Assembly (NCBI GenBank): GCA_934177725.1 | Contig: CAKPPO010000016.1 | Span: 1 to 42,300, forward strand | Direction: 5' to 3' | Source: an uncultured Clostridia bacterium | GTDB taxonomy: Bacteria > Bacillota > Clostridia > TANB77 > CAG-508 | DNA length: 42,300 nucleotides | Shown here: piece after piece, positions 33,751-41,872 of the stretch | How the letters are laid out: every line of letters begins with the position of its first letter | How positions within the stretch are numbered: position 1 is the stretch's first letter | Made by a program: the position numbers and the translations under genes | The notes under the pieces: generated by a model | Seen by the model: the letters and a program-made list of their open reading frames with translations, nothing else | What the model was told of the DNA's origin: nothing | The model's database searches: none

Positions 33751-35121
33751 TTAAATTAATCTTCTTGCTGTTTCATATCTTGTATTGTAACTTCCTGATA
33801 ATAATGTAGAAATTTTAACACAATATCCTGTTCCTGAAGATGCATGAATGAAGTTTCCATCTCCTATATAAATTCCACAATGTCCAATTCCATCCATTGT
33901 TTCATAATCTTTAAAAAATACTAAATCTCCTGGCTCTAGTTCTTCTTTTGATACATATGTACCATTGCTAGATTGCGCTCTAGCTGAGTGGCTTAGAGAT
34001 ATTCCAAAGTTTTTATATACATACATTGTAAATCCTGAACAATCAAATGTAGATGGTCCAGATCCACCATATACATATTTGCATCCTAAAAATTGTTTTG
34101 CATATTCTGCAATTTCTTCTCCTTTTGAAGATGAAGTTGTAATATTTTCACTTGTTTGCACTACTTGATCTGCTTGTACTATCTTTTCTGTTTCTTCTGT
34201 TGTTCTTTCCTCTGCACCTCTTGAAGTTGTTTCAGCCTTGCTTGCTGATAATAATCTTTTGGCAATATATCCTTGTGTTCCATTTCCTAATTCTACCTTA
34301 TACCAATCGCCAGATTCTGCTATTGCTGTTACTTGATTATTTTGTACTAATGTATCTACTACCTCATAAGTTGTTGCAGGTCCTTTTCTAACATAAATTG
34401 ATGGTGAATTTACGTACAATACTTTCTTTTCTATTTCTTGTTCTTGTATATCATTATTATTTGCTTTATCATCATTTTTTGTAGTTGTTGTATTAGTTGT
34501 TTCTTCTTTTAATACATCTTTTCTTATCCAAGCACTTATATCATCTGTTTGAATATATGCCCAGCCTTTTACTTCATCTAATACTAAAACTTCTTCACCT
34601 TTATTTAATTTTCCTATTTTACTTGAATTTATTAATGGTAAAATATATGCATTAGAGTCAGACTTTAATGTTTGTTTTCCTATAAAACTTTCTTTTTTCG
34701 TTTCTTCTACTACATTATTAGAATTATTTTCTGTAGTAGTATTTGTTTCTTCATTTACAGGTTGTTCTTGGTTTGCACTTGTTTTCTCTTTAGCTGGTTC
34801 TTCTTGGTTTGTAGTTTCTTCAGTCTTTGGTTCTTCAGTTTTAGTTTCTGTAGTATCTTCATCAACTTTTATATAATCTTTGTGCACAAAACCTGTCATT
34901 TTATTAACTTTTACTTTATACCAATCTCCAGATTCTTCTATAATTTCAAGTTTTTCTCCTTGATTTAGTAATTCTAAAACTGTTGAATCTGTAGATGCTT
35001 CTTTTCTTAATTTTAGTGTATCTGTATTTACAATAGCAGTAGTTGCCATACATGTTGTAGAGCAAATTAAGCTAATTAATAATGCCATTATTCCTATTAC
35101 TATTTGTTTTCTATAATTCAT
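33751..35121 (-). CDS. Secreted NlpC/P60 endopeptidase with three SH3 domains
   Basis: This is a wall hydrolase that cuts peptide bonds in peptidoglycan stems. From ATG at 35121 (AGGAGG nine bases upstream; an earlier ATG touches the site) there is a signal peptide (KQIVIGIMALLISLICSTTCMA). Three SH3-type repeats follow, near residues 30-85 (TLKLRKEASTDSTVLELLNQGEKLEII), 150-205 and 240-295 (SIYVRKGPATTYEVVDTLVQNN). A Glu/Thr/Asn-rich linker lies between the first two. The catalytic domain has Cys in STFDCSGFTMYVYKNFG, His in GIGHCGIYIGDGNFIHAS and the usual LEPGDLVFF. The protein is 456 residues. It heads the comEC run. The substrate bond is not known. Confidence 0.93.
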   Translation of the reverse strand: MNYRKQIVIGIMALLISLICSTTCMATTAIVNTDTLKLRKEASTDSTVLELLNQGEKLEIIEESGDWYKVKVNKMTGFVHKDYIKVDEDTTETKTEEPKTEETTNQEEPAKEKTSANQEQPVNEETNTTTENNSNNVVEETKKESFIGKQTLKSDSNAYILPLINSSKIGKLNKGEEVLVLDEVKGWAYIQTDDISAWIRKDVLKEETTNTTTTKNDDKANNNDIQEQEIEKKVLYVNSPSIYVRKGPATTYEVVDTLVQNNQVTAIAESGDWYKVELGNGTQGYIAKRLLSASKAETTSRGAEERTTEETEKIVQADQVVQTSENITTSSSKGEEIAEYAKQFLGCKYVYGGSGPSTFDCSGFTMYVYKNFGISLSHSARAQSSNGTYVSKEELEPGDLVFFKDYETMDGIGHCGIYIGDGNFIHASSGTGYCVKISTLLSGSYNTRYETARRLI

Positions 35122-35179
35122 TTTAACCATCCTCCTAATTTCTGTAGAGAAATTATGGTTATAGTATATATTTAAAAGT

Positions 35180-35208
35180 AAAAAAAGTCAATTACAATTG
35201 ACTTTTTT
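35180..35208. terminator. Perfect palindromic terminator between the Rpn-like and NlpC/P60 genes
   Basis: AAAAAAGTCAATT and its complement are separated by 2 bp, with A- and T-tracts at both ends. On the minus strand it lies after the Rpn-like gene, so it would end that transcript before the NlpC/P60 gene starts at 35121. Confidence 0.8.
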
Positions 35209-35267
35209 ATAAGACTTTTTCTATAAATTATCTTTATCATAATTTAGTGCTTTTCTGTTGTTATATA

Positions 35268-35405
35268 TTATTTTTCCTTTACTATTTTCTCTATTTCTTC
35301 TTTTGTTAATTTTGTAACTTCACATATTAGATTAATATCTAATTCTTTTTTTATCATTTCTTTTGCTACTTCTATACTTTTTTCTTTTGCACCTTCTATT
35401 TTTCC
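35268..35405 (-). pseudogene. Out-of-frame C-terminal tail of the Rpn-like gene
   Basis: In the -1 frame relative to the upstream coding sequence, 45 codons starting with GKIEGAKEKSIEVAKEMIK and ending ICEVTKLTKEEIEKIVKEK, then TAA, lie directly behind the A6 tract at 35407-35412. This reads like the usual tail of Rpn-family proteins (two short helices with an EITGLSxEEIEKL-like end). One extra A in the tract would fuse it with 35396-36175. It is either a frameshift mutation, an assembly error in the homopolymer, or a slippage site. Confidence 0.7.
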
Positions 35406-36175
35406 GTTTTTTCTCTCCGTCTTTCTTTAGCTTTCCTTGCGGCATGATTAATAGCACTTATTCTATCCATTTCCCATTTTTCTCTTAATTCGGCTAGTCT
35501 TCTTACTTCTGCATCTCCTGTTAAATAATTCATTTCAATTCTTGCTTTTTTTAGTTTATCATTTTTTTCTTCTGCCACCTTAATCATCTCCTTATTATAA
35601 TCATCTATAAATGCTAACCATTGATTTATCTTTTCATTCATGTCTGGATTCTGTTTTCTAAATTTTGGTAACTCTATAAAATACCATTTTAATCCTGTTA
35701 GCACTTCATAATCTCTATGTTTTTCTAACACTATTGCTGTCTCTGATATGTAATCTTCCACCTTTAAGAAATTATACCCTAATATGTTTATCATTATTAC
35801 TTGATTTATATCTTCGTAGTCTGTTCCTCTTTCAGTTTCTCTTGATATTACCTTTCCACTATATAGCGTAGTTCTTTCTTCTATATTATATTCGTTTCTT
35901 AGTTGCATTTCTATTGATATTATTGTTCCATCTTCTAATTTTGCTTGTAAGTCTAGTCTTCCACCTTTTTCTTCTTTGCTTAATCTTTCCAAATTCACTT
36001 CTTCTCGTACTTCTATTGATTCTATATCTTTGTTTAATAGTGCATTTAGAAAATCTATTAAAAATTCTTCATTTCCTTTACGACTAAAGAAGGTTTGAAA
36101 TATTACATCATTTTTTAAATTATATTTTTTCTCTTTTGTTTGTAATTGTAATTCTTCTTGTCTTTTATTTGCCAT
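35396..36175 (-). CDS. Rpn/PD-(D/E)XK nuclease family putative transposase, frameshifted at the end
   Basis: The Rpn (recombination-promoting nuclease) family has a PD-(D/E)XK nuclease fold and is often named as putative transposase. The 259 residues begin with the typical LKNDVIFQTFFSRKGNEEFLIDFLNALL. The core has GGRLDLQAKLEDGTIISIEMQL (the acid, then the ExQ metal site), YSGKVISRETERGTDYEDINQVIMINIL and FIELPKF. The frame leaves the family pattern at KAKERRREKTEK and stops. The usual tail is found in the -1 frame (35268-35405). Promoter, AGAAAGGA site and a terminator frame it as a lone gene. It does not show inverted repeats at its ends like a real transposon. Confidence 0.85.
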   Translation of the reverse strand: MANKRQEELQLQTKEKKYNLKNDVIFQTFFSRKGNEEFLIDFLNALLNKDIESIEVREEVNLERLSKEEKGGRLDLQAKLEDGTIISIEMQLRNEYNIEERTTLYSGKVISRETERGTDYEDINQVIMINILGYNFLKVEDYISETAIVLEKHRDYEVLTGLKWYFIELPKFRKQNPDMNEKINQWLAFIDDYNKEMIKVAEEKNDKLKKARIEMNYLTGDAEVRRLAELREKWEMDRISAINHAARKAKERRREKTEK

Positions 36176-36192
36176 AAGCTTTATCCTTTCTA

Positions 36193-36221
36193 ATTATACT
36201 AAATATATTTGTTCTTAACAA
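36193..36221 (-). promoter_or_regulatory. Promoter of the Rpn-like gene
   Basis: TTGTTA (36216-36221) and a perfect TATAAT (36193-36198) on the minus strand are spaced 17 bp. They lie about 18 bp upstream of the ATG, so the leader is very short. Confidence 0.65.
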
Positions 36222-36652
36222 TACTTTTTAGTAAATATTTATTGATTATTTACAATTCCATTGACAATAACAGACTATAAAATTATCCTCCTTCTTTATT
36301 CTATTTTTGTAATCTTGGATATTCTTTAGATTTAAATTTTGTTTTTTAATTTAATTTTTGAAACCTGAATCTTTAAATTTGATTCTCTAATATTTAATTA
36401 TTTAATTGTTTAATATGGATTTCATAGAAATAATTTAAAATAAATAAACTAGATTATTAATTAAAATTTCTGTCTCCTCCTAAGTTGCTTGACTTTTAAA
36501 ATAAAATTAGTCATGCAATTGTCAAATAAATTGCATGACCCTATACTAGCATGATTTTACCTGAAAATCAAGAAAAATCGTAAGACAAAATTCGACATTG
36601 ACACAAAAGTTCTAGTAGATTCATTAATACACATCTCCTTTGCATCTTTTAC
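36222..36652. other. Gene-free spacer with one hairpin
   Basis: I see no coding frame of length or with a ribosome binding site. The only clear structure is an 11-bp perfect inverted repeat GTCATGCAATT (36510-36520) and its complement (36529-36539) with an 8-nt loop. On the minus strand it is followed by TAATTTTATTTT, as for a weak terminator without a visible gene. The rest is very AT-rich. Confidence 0.55.
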
Positions 36653-36653
36653 T

Positions 36654-36712
36654 CCAAAAGTACCAAATTAACCAAAAGGAAACGTCCCCAAAGGTGAATC
36701 TGGCACTTTTGG
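36654..36712. repeat. REP-like element B with a half copy
   Basis: A 41-bp unit at 36672-36712 (CCAAAAGG... to ...CTTTTGG) aligns without gaps to the left arm of element A (5155-5195), including the shared AAAGGT-AATCTG part. Its middle carries GGAAACGTCCCC, which is the reverse complement of the GGGGACGTTTCC found in A. A partial copy, CCAAAAGTACC, stands at 36654-36664. It ends 19 bp upstream of the clpE -35 box. Confidence 0.75.
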
Positions 36713-36731
36713 TACATTTTTTGCTTTTTCA

Positions 36732-36760
36732 TTGACTATTTTAGGTAATTGTTGTATTAT
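36732..36760 (+). promoter_or_regulatory. Promoter of clpE-pgsA
   Basis: TTGACT (36732-36737) and TATTAT (36755-36760) are spaced 17 bp. A TATAAT overlaps just downstream (36760-36765), but at 22 bp spacing. I found no clear CtsR heptad pair or CIRCE element here. Confidence 0.6.
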
Positions 36761-36794
36761 ATAATGGTAAAAATTTAAGGAGGAATGACAATAT

Positions 36795-39113
36795 ATGCTA
36801 TGTTCAATATGTAATAAAAATACAGCTGTTATTTTTATTAACAAACAAATGCCTGACAATTCTATTGCAACTGAAGGCCTTTGCTACGAATGTGCTAAGA
36901 AAAAAGGTATTAGCCCTTTAGATGCACTTGCAAAACAGGCAAATATTTCTGAAGAAGATTTAAAAAATATGACAGACCAGTTAGAAAACATGTTCCAAGA
37001 TATGTCTTCTAATATGGATATGGATTCTATTATAAATAATGAAAATGGTGATGGAGAAAATCCTGATATGCCAAATGGTATTCCACTTGGCGCTATTTTC
37101 TCAAATATTTTCGGTAAAAATGATGAATCTACTGAAAGTAGTTCTTCTGTAAATGGAGAAAAGAAAAAAGTAAAAGTAGATAAAAAGCCAAATTCTAAAA
37201 AGAAAAAGGCTTTAGATACTTTTGGAACTAACCTTACTGTTAAAGCTAAAAACAACGAAATTGACATGGTTATTGGTAGAAACAAAGAAATTCAAAGAAT
37301 GATTCAAATTTTAAATAGACGTTCTAAAAATAATCCTTGTTTAATAGGTGAACCAGGTGTTGGTAAAACTGCTATTGCTCAAGGTTTAGCTATTAAAATT
37401 GCCTCTGGTAAAGTACCTGCCAAACTTTTAAATAAAGAAGTTTATTTATTAGATATGACTGCAGTTATCGCTGGAACTCAATTTAGAGGTCAATTCGAAT
37501 CTAGAATGAAATCTATTATGGATGAATGTAAGAGTCTTGGAAATATCATTTTAGTTATAGATGAAATCCATAATATAATTGGAGCAGGTGATGCTGAACA
37601 TTCTATGAACGCTGCAAATATTTTAAAGCCTGCACTAGCAAATGGTGAAATTCAATTAATAGGGACTACTACTTTAAAAGAGTATCGCAAATATATTGAA
37701 AAAGATACTGCTTTAGAACGTAGATTTCAACCTATAATAGTTGAAGAACCTTCTATATCTGATTCTATAGATATTCTTGAAGGAATTAAAAAATATTATG
37801 AAGATTTTCATAAGGTTAAAATCTCAAATGATGTAATTAAACAAACTGTTATTATGTCTGAAAAATATATACATGATCGTTTCTTACCTGATAAAGCAAT
37901 AGACATTTTAGATGAAGCATGTTCACGCATAAACCTTAACAATAAATCTTTATATAAATTAGAAGTATTAAAGAATGAGTTAAAACAAGTTCAAGAAGAA
38001 AAAGAAGAAGCTGCACAAGCAGATTCTACAGAAGATTATCAAAAAGCTGCTGAACTTAAAGCTAAAGAATGTAGCTTAATTGAACAAATTGATGCAATTA
38101 ATGCTAATTTAAAATTAAAAGATTTAACAATTCAAGATATTGCAGAAGTTATAGAAAGCTGGACTAAAATACCAGTTAAGAAAATAACTGAAGAAGAAAC
38201 ATTAAAACTACTAAATTTAGAAACAAATCTTCATAAAAGAGTTATTGGTCAAGAAGAAGCCGTAGAAGCTGTTTCTCGTGCTATTAGAAGAAATAGAGCA
38301 GGTTTAAAGAGCACAAAAAGACCACCTTCATTCATATTTGTTGGTCCTACAGGTGTTGGTAAAACTGAACTTGCAAAAAGCTTAGCTTATGAAATGTTTG
38401 GAAGTGAAGATGCAATTATCAGAGTAGATATGTCTGAATATATGGAAAGTCACTCTACATCTAAATTAATTGGTTCTCCTCCAGGATATGTAGGTTATGA
38501 TGACGCAGGCCAATTAACTGAAAAAGTTAAAAGAAAACCTTATTCTATTGTCTTACTAGACGAAATTGAAAAAGCACATCCAGATGTTTTCAACGTTTTA
38601 TTACAAGTATTAGATGATGGAAGATTAACAGATAGCCAAGGTAACACTGTAAGTTTTGAAAATACAATTATAATTATGACTTCAAATGCTGGCTCTAACT
38701 TAAATACAAACTCAATTGGATTTGGTGGAAATAGCATTGGAAATAAAGCTAAAATTTTAGATGCTTTAAAACAAAACTTTAGACCAGAATTTTTAAATAG
38801 AATAGATGAAATTGTTGTATTTGAATCATTAAACAAAGAACAATTATTACAAATTGTAGATTTAATGTTAGAAGACACAAGAAAAGCATTAGCTGATAAA
38901 AATATAACTTTAGAAATCTCAGATAGCGCTAAAGAATATCTTTTAGAAAAAGGAACTGACCTAAAATATGGTGCAAGACCTTTAAGAAGAGCTATAACAC
39001 GTTACTTAGAGGACGAATTATCTGACAGAATTTTAAAACAAGAATTAAAAAATGGCCAAACAATTTGCGTTGACACTAAAGATAATTTACTTGACTTTAA
39101 TATTAAAATATAG
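36795..39113 (+). CDS. clpE: Clp ATPase with N-terminal zinc finger (ClpE type)
   Basis: This AAA+ unfoldase feeds substrates to ClpP or refolds them. Of 772 residues, the N-terminus has the ClpE-type zinc finger, C3, C6, C30 and C33 in two CxxC pairs, instead of the double Clp_N repeat of ClpC. A low-complexity Ser/Asp/Lys linker spans about 70-140. The first AAA+ domain has Walker A GEPGVGKT (185-192) and LVIDEIHNIIGAG. A UVR-like coiled segment (LKNELKQVQEEKEEAAQ) follows. The second AAA+ domain has GPTGVGKTELAKSLA and IVLLDEIEKAHPDVFN. NSIGFGG carries an IGF tripeptide, the ClpP-docking loop. The C-terminus has LKYGARPLRRAI. AAGGAGG precedes the start. It is followed by pgsA after 32 bp. 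Confidence 0.92.
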   Translation: MLCSICNKNTAVIFINKQMPDNSIATEGLCYECAKKKGISPLDALAKQANISEEDLKNMTDQLENMFQDMSSNMDMDSIINNENGDGENPDMPNGIPLGAIFSNIFGKNDESTESSSSVNGEKKKVKVDKKPNSKKKKALDTFGTNLTVKAKNNEIDMVIGRNKEIQRMIQILNRRSKNNPCLIGEPGVGKTAIAQGLAIKIASGKVPAKLLNKEVYLLDMTAVIAGTQFRGQFESRMKSIMDECKSLGNIILVIDEIHNIIGAGDAEHSMNAANILKPALANGEIQLIGTTTLKEYRKYIEKDTALERRFQPIIVEEPSISDSIDILEGIKKYYEDFHKVKISNDVIKQTVIMSEKYIHDRFLPDKAIDILDEACSRINLNNKSLYKLEVLKNELKQVQEEKEEAAQADSTEDYQKAAELKAKECSLIEQIDAINANLKLKDLTIQDIAEVIESWTKIPVKKITEEETLKLLNLETNLHKRVIGQEEAVEAVSRAIRRNRAGLKSTKRPPSFIFVGPTGVGKTELAKSLAYEMFGSEDAIIRVDMSEYMESHSTSKLIGSPPGYVGYDDAGQLTEKVKRKPYSIVLLDEIEKAHPDVFNVLLQVLDDGRLTDSQGNTVSFENTIIIMTSNAGSNLNTNSIGFGGNSIGNKAKILDALKQNFRPEFLNRIDEIVVFESLNKEQLLQIVDLMLEDTRKALADKNITLEISDSAKEYLLEKGTDLKYGARPLRRAITRYLEDELSDRILKQELKNGQTICVDTKDNLLDFNIKI

Positions 39114-39145
39114 CAATAAATGTAAAATAATTAGGAGGACCTAAA

Positions 39146-39706
39146 ATGTTTAAACATGTACCAAATATGCTTACCATACTAAGATTTATATTAATACCTT
39201 TTATAATAGTATTTCTATTTCAAGATAAATACATAGAAGCTTTTATATTTTTAACAGCTTCTGGAATTACAGATGTATTAGATGGTTTTATAGCAAGAAA
39301 ATTTAATTTTATAACAAACTTTGGTAAATTAATAGATCCTCTTGCAGATAAAACAACTCAAATAGCAATATTAGTTACACTTGCTTTAAAGGGAATTATA
39401 CCATTTTGGTTTTTAGTTATTGTTTTCATTAAAGAATTTTTAATGATTGCTGGAGCTTCTTTCCTTTATGGAAAAGAGTTAGTAGTATCTTCAAGATGGT
39501 ATGGAAAATTATCTACGGTATTGTTTTATTTAGCAATAGTATGCTCAATAGTTATTAGATTTTTCTCTTTAGATGTTCATTTTGACATTTACATATACTA
39601 TATTGCTCTTGCTGCTACTATATTTTCACTATTTATGTACTTCAATGCCTTTTATAGACAAGGCTATTTGAAAAAAGAAAATCTAAAAATTGAAAATAAA
39701 AAGTAA
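39146..39706 (+). CDS. pgsA: CDP-diacylglycerol-glycerol-3-phosphate 3-phosphatidyltransferase
   Basis: This membrane enzyme makes phosphatidylglycerol phosphate, the first step to phosphatidylglycerol. The 186-residue protein has the full CDP-alcohol phosphotransferase motif, D..DG..AR........G...D...D, here from SGITDVLDGFIARKF to GKLIDPLADKTTQ. Four to five membrane helices follow. The N-terminus MFKHVPNMLTILRFILIPF is typical of PgsA. GGAGGACC precedes the start. It shares the clpE promoter, and a strong terminator follows at 39753-39791. The pairing of clpE with pgsA may only reflect chromosome order. Confidence 0.94.
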   Translation: MFKHVPNMLTILRFILIPFIIVFLFQDKYIEAFIFLTASGITDVLDGFIARKFNFITNFGKLIDPLADKTTQIAILVTLALKGIIPFWFLVIVFIKEFLMIAGASFLYGKELVVSSRWYGKLSTVLFYLAIVCSIVIRFFSLDVHFDIYIYYIALAATIFSLFMYFNAFYRQGYLKKENLKIENKK

Positions 39707-39752
39707 AATTAAATATATTTAGAATATATTTTTGAATTTTATTACTAAAAGC

Positions 39753-39791
39753 AATATGAGAAATCCAAATACAAATAGGATTTCTCATATT
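39753..39791. terminator. Terminator between convergent pgsA and cwlD
   Basis: A 14-bp perfect stem AATATGAGAAATCC (39753-39766) with 39778-39791 and an 11-nt loop is followed by TTTTATG on the plus strand. Towards cwlD the minus-strand flank GCTTTTAG is weaker. It likely serves both genes. Confidence 0.88.
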
Positions 39792-39809
39792 TTTATGTTC
39801 TAATTTATT

Positions 39810-40520
39810 TTACATGAAATAATCAATTATTCCATTGTATATTCCCCATGCTAATTTATCTTGATAACTATCTTCTAAAAGTAATTTTTCTTCTTCTTTG
39901 TTAGACAAAAATCCACATTCTACAATTGAAATAGGTATTTCTACATGTTTCATAATATAAACATTTTCTAATTTCATTGCAACTCTTTTATTCTCTTTTT
40001 GAATTGACTCATTTAAATTTTCTTGTAGACTTTTTGCAAGTTTAATGCTTTGCTCGTTTCCTTCTTTATAAAAACATTGCCAACCCCAGTATTGCTCTTG
40101 TGGAATTTTATTTAAATGAATAGATACAAAAATATCAGCTTGTGCCTCATTTCCTATCTTTACTCTGTTATGAATGTCAGATATTTTCTTTTGTTTTAAT
40201 GTTTTACTATCTAAATCATAAATTGCTTCATCATCACTTCTTGTAAGTATTACTGTTGCACCACTTTGTTCTAGTAAACTCTGCACCTTTAAAGCAATTT
40301 TCAAATTTGTCTCTGCCTCTGTTGTTCCAGTACTACTTTGCGCCCCTTCATCTGGCTTTCCGTGTCCAGCATCTAAAACAATTACTTTATTGCTAACAGG
40401 TAGTGCCACTGTTTGAACTACATTGGTATTTTTAGTATTAGTCTGTATAGCAAAAACAAATAATGCTACCATAATAACACTTGCAACTATCATTATTCTT
40501 TTTTTACTTAAAATAATCAT
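39810..40520 (-). CDS. cwlD: N-acetylmuramoyl-L-alanine amidase, CwlD type
   Basis: CwlD removes peptide side chains from spore-cortex glycan so that muramic-delta-lactam can form, a mark needed for cortex lysis at germination. From ATG at 40520 (GGGAG at 40529-40533) the protein has 236 residues. It has a membrane helix (KRIMIVASVIMVALFVFAI) and an amidase_3 domain with zinc ligands in VLDAGHGKPDEGA, EAETNLKIA and FVSIHLNKIPQEQYWGWQCFY. The catalytic Glu is in IVECGFLSNKEEEKLL. The SIHLN.IP..Q..G.Q.FY phrase and length fit CwlD rather than CwlC or LytC. The frame opens at 40535 but without a site. It is 77 bp after the DUF4190 gene. A GerS-like protein, its possible partner, is at 5749-6357. 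Confidence 0.85.
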   Translation of the reverse strand: MIILSKKRIMIVASVIMVALFVFAIQTNTKNTNVVQTVALPVSNKVIVLDAGHGKPDEGAQSSTGTTEAETNLKIALKVQSLLEQSGATVILTRSDDEAIYDLDSKTLKQKKISDIHNRVKIGNEAQADIFVSIHLNKIPQEQYWGWQCFYKEGNEQSIKLAKSLQENLNESIQKENKRVAMKLENVYIMKHVEIPISIVECGFLSNKEEEKLLLEDSYQDKLAWGIYNGIIDYFM

Positions 40521-40523
40521 AAT

Positions 40524-40567
40524 AAAAACTCCCATTTTGATACTTTATATATCTTATGAGAGTTTTT
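40524..40567 (-). promoter_or_regulatory. Hairpin covering the cwlD ribosome binding site
   Basis: AAAAACTCCCAT (40524-40535) and ATGAGAGTTTTT (40556-40567) form a 12-bp stem (one G.U on the minus strand) with a 20-nt loop. The GGGAG binding site of cwlD lies in the stem. It could be a weak terminator for the upstream gene, or it could hold back cwlD translation. Confidence 0.5.
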
Positions 40568-40597
40568 TTATTTTATTCTTGTTTTTATAATATACTA

Positions 40598-40894
40598 CTA
40601 ATAGTAAAATGCTTCTGAAAATCCTTCCATAAATCCTGTCATAAATGCTCCTAAAAATACTAGTACCCATATTACAAGTACAATACTTCCTGTAACTATA
40701 CCTGTAATAGCCATGCCTTTTCCTGGCTTTTTCACTCCTAAAATACCGAATATTAATGCAAGTATTGAGCATGGAATTGAAATAAACCAAGCACACCATA
40801 TTACTATTGATACAATACCTAGTACCATAGCTGCAACACTAAGTCCTGGTGTTTTTTCATTATTTATAACTTCTGTTTCTTTATTTTCTATCAT
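40598..40894 (-). CDS. DUF4190-type small membrane protein
   Basis: The 98-residue protein has an acidic-polar N-terminus (MIENKETEVINNEKTPG) and then two membrane segments, LSVAAMVLGIVSIVIWCAWFISIPCSILALIFGILG and MAITGIVTGSIVLVIWVLVFLGAFM. They are linked by VKKPGKG. This is the DUF4190 pattern (AIASLVLGIIS...G..LGILALVFG..A). The function is unknown; such proteins are common in Gram-positive genomes. AGGGGGT lies eight bases before the start, and a good promoter is found at 40920-40948. cwlD follows after 77 bp and may be co-transcribed. The C-terminus ends in EAFYY. Confidence 0.85.
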   Translation of the reverse strand: MIENKETEVINNEKTPGLSVAAMVLGIVSIVIWCAWFISIPCSILALIFGILGVKKPGKGMAITGIVTGSIVLVIWVLVFLGAFMTGFMEGFSEAFYY

Positions 40895-40919
40895 ATTTAT
40901 TACCCCCTAACTATCTCCT

Positions 40920-40948
40920 ATTATACACTATTTTTATTTTGTGGTCAA
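40920..40948 (-). promoter_or_regulatory. Promoter of the DUF4190 gene
   Basis: On the minus strand, TTGACC (40943-40948) and a perfect TATAAT (40920-40925) are spaced 17 bp. Confidence 0.75.
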
Positions 40949-41011
40949 ATTTGCTATCTTGAGGCACATTTGGCTTATCTTATAACCATATATAATTTAT
41001 AAAATGGCAAC

Positions 41012-41134
41012 AAAAAACCAGAATCAAGATTTTGTACGCAGTGCAAACTGCTACAAAATCTAATTTCTGCCATATTTATCTTCTACGGAAAGTTATCATA
41101 CTATGATAACTTTCCTAGAATATAAAAAAACTAG
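41012..41134 (-). ncRNA. Candidate structured RNA element E, copy 1
   Basis: Read on the minus strand, the parts are: a small CTAG/CTAG hairpin with a U-rich loop (41115-41134); a 13-bp hairpin GGAAAGTTATCA against its complement (41087-41115); a linker AGATAAATATGG (41071-41083); and a long hairpin (41018-41071). The long hairpin has a 4-nt loop and is followed by TTTTTTG, so it can terminate. The same order of parts recurs at 42166-42292. The two copies share the linker and stems, with base-pair-preserving changes. I do not recognise a known RNA family. It lies between the CAP gene and the DUF4190 promoter. Whether it is a free RNA, a 3' UTR or a mobile palindrome is open. Confidence 0.6.
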
Positions 41135-41151
41135 TTCAAATTAAAACTAGC
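41123..41151 (-). terminator. Terminator of the CAP-domain gene
   Basis: CTAGTT and AACTAG pair (plus a G.U), with an 8-nt loop and then a TTTTTTTAT tail on the minus strand. It lies 25 bp after the stop. Its U-tract overlaps the first hairpin of element E copy 1. Confidence 0.7.
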
Positions 41152-41175
41152 TTTATAGTATAATTTTATTCTAAA

Positions 41176-41724
41176 TTAAATTCCTATAAATACTTGTACG
41201 AATATTTTTCCATACACTTCGCTATCTATAACACATATTCCAGTATAATCAAACTTTTCTTCTAATATATTTTCTCTATGTGATTTAGAATTTATCCAAG
41301 CCTCTACAGCCTTTTCTGCTGTAATATTTCCAGCCAGGTTTTCTCCTGCTATTTTGTATTCCACTCCTTGTGATTCCATTAGCTCAAAAGGCGTACCTAA
41401 TTTTGGAGAATTGTGTGCAAAATAATTATTATTTACTAAATCTTCTGCTTTTAATTTTGCAACATTTTGTAAATTAGCAATTGGTTTTAGTTTTGTCAAT
41501 CCATTTTGTTCCCTATATTTATTTATTAAATCTAATGTCTCTTGTTCTTCTTGAGATAAAACAACCTCTTCTTGTTCCATTTCAATTTCATACTTTATTT
41601 TATTATTATTTTCTTTTTCTCCTAATACTGCTGTTTGATATGTCGCAAATGAAATTGTTTCAATAAAAATAAAAGCCAAAAAAATAAATAAAATACCAAG
41701 CTTTCTCTTTGATATTTTCATCAT
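41176..41724 (-). CDS. Exported CAP-domain protein (SCP/PR-1, YkwD type)
   Basis: CAP-domain proteins of bacteria are secreted or wall-associated, and their exact activity is unsettled. The 182-residue protein has a signal peptide or anchor (KLGILFIFLAFIFIETISFA) and a linker (EIEMEQEEVVLSQEE). The CAP domain follows: ETLDLINKYREQNGLTKLK, NLQNVAKLKAEDLVNNNYFAHNSP, the His/Glu pair region GENLAGN, EKAVEAWINSKSHRENILEEKFDYTGICV and the final VQVFIGI. HRENIL with the earlier H and E is the standard cavity set. The start is ATG 41724 or the next codon 41721, behind AAAGGAG. It has its own terminator. Between it and the right edge lie a long palindrome and a second copy of element E. Confidence 0.92.
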   Translation of the reverse strand: MMKISKRKLGILFIFLAFIFIETISFATYQTAVLGEKENNNKIKYEIEMEQEEVVLSQEEQETLDLINKYREQNGLTKLKPIANLQNVAKLKAEDLVNNNYFAHNSPKLGTPFELMESQGVEYKIAGENLAGNITAEKAVEAWINSKSHRENILEEKFDYTGICVIDSEVYGKIFVQVFIGI

Positions 41725-41872
41725 TTAAACTCCTTTTTATAAAAAATTCTTTTAAATTTTTATCTTAAGCTTGTATCTTATTATATTTTATCCCTTGTTT
41801 ATTTTTTTATTCTCTCTTTAAACGCAATGATATTATAGCACATTTTATAAATTATGTCAACTTTTAAAAAGA

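Noticed and set aside
35268..36221. Insertion sequence
   Set aside because: The Rpn-like gene has its own promoter and terminator, but I found no terminal inverted repeats or target duplication around it.
36713..36794. CtsR operator or CIRCE element before clpE
   Set aside because: I looked for paired GGTCAAA-type heptads and a CIRCE inverted repeat and found neither.
40554..40799. 81-codon frame on the minus strand
   Set aside because: It overlaps the DUF4190 gene in another frame; the 40598-40894 frame has the better start site, promoter and family match.
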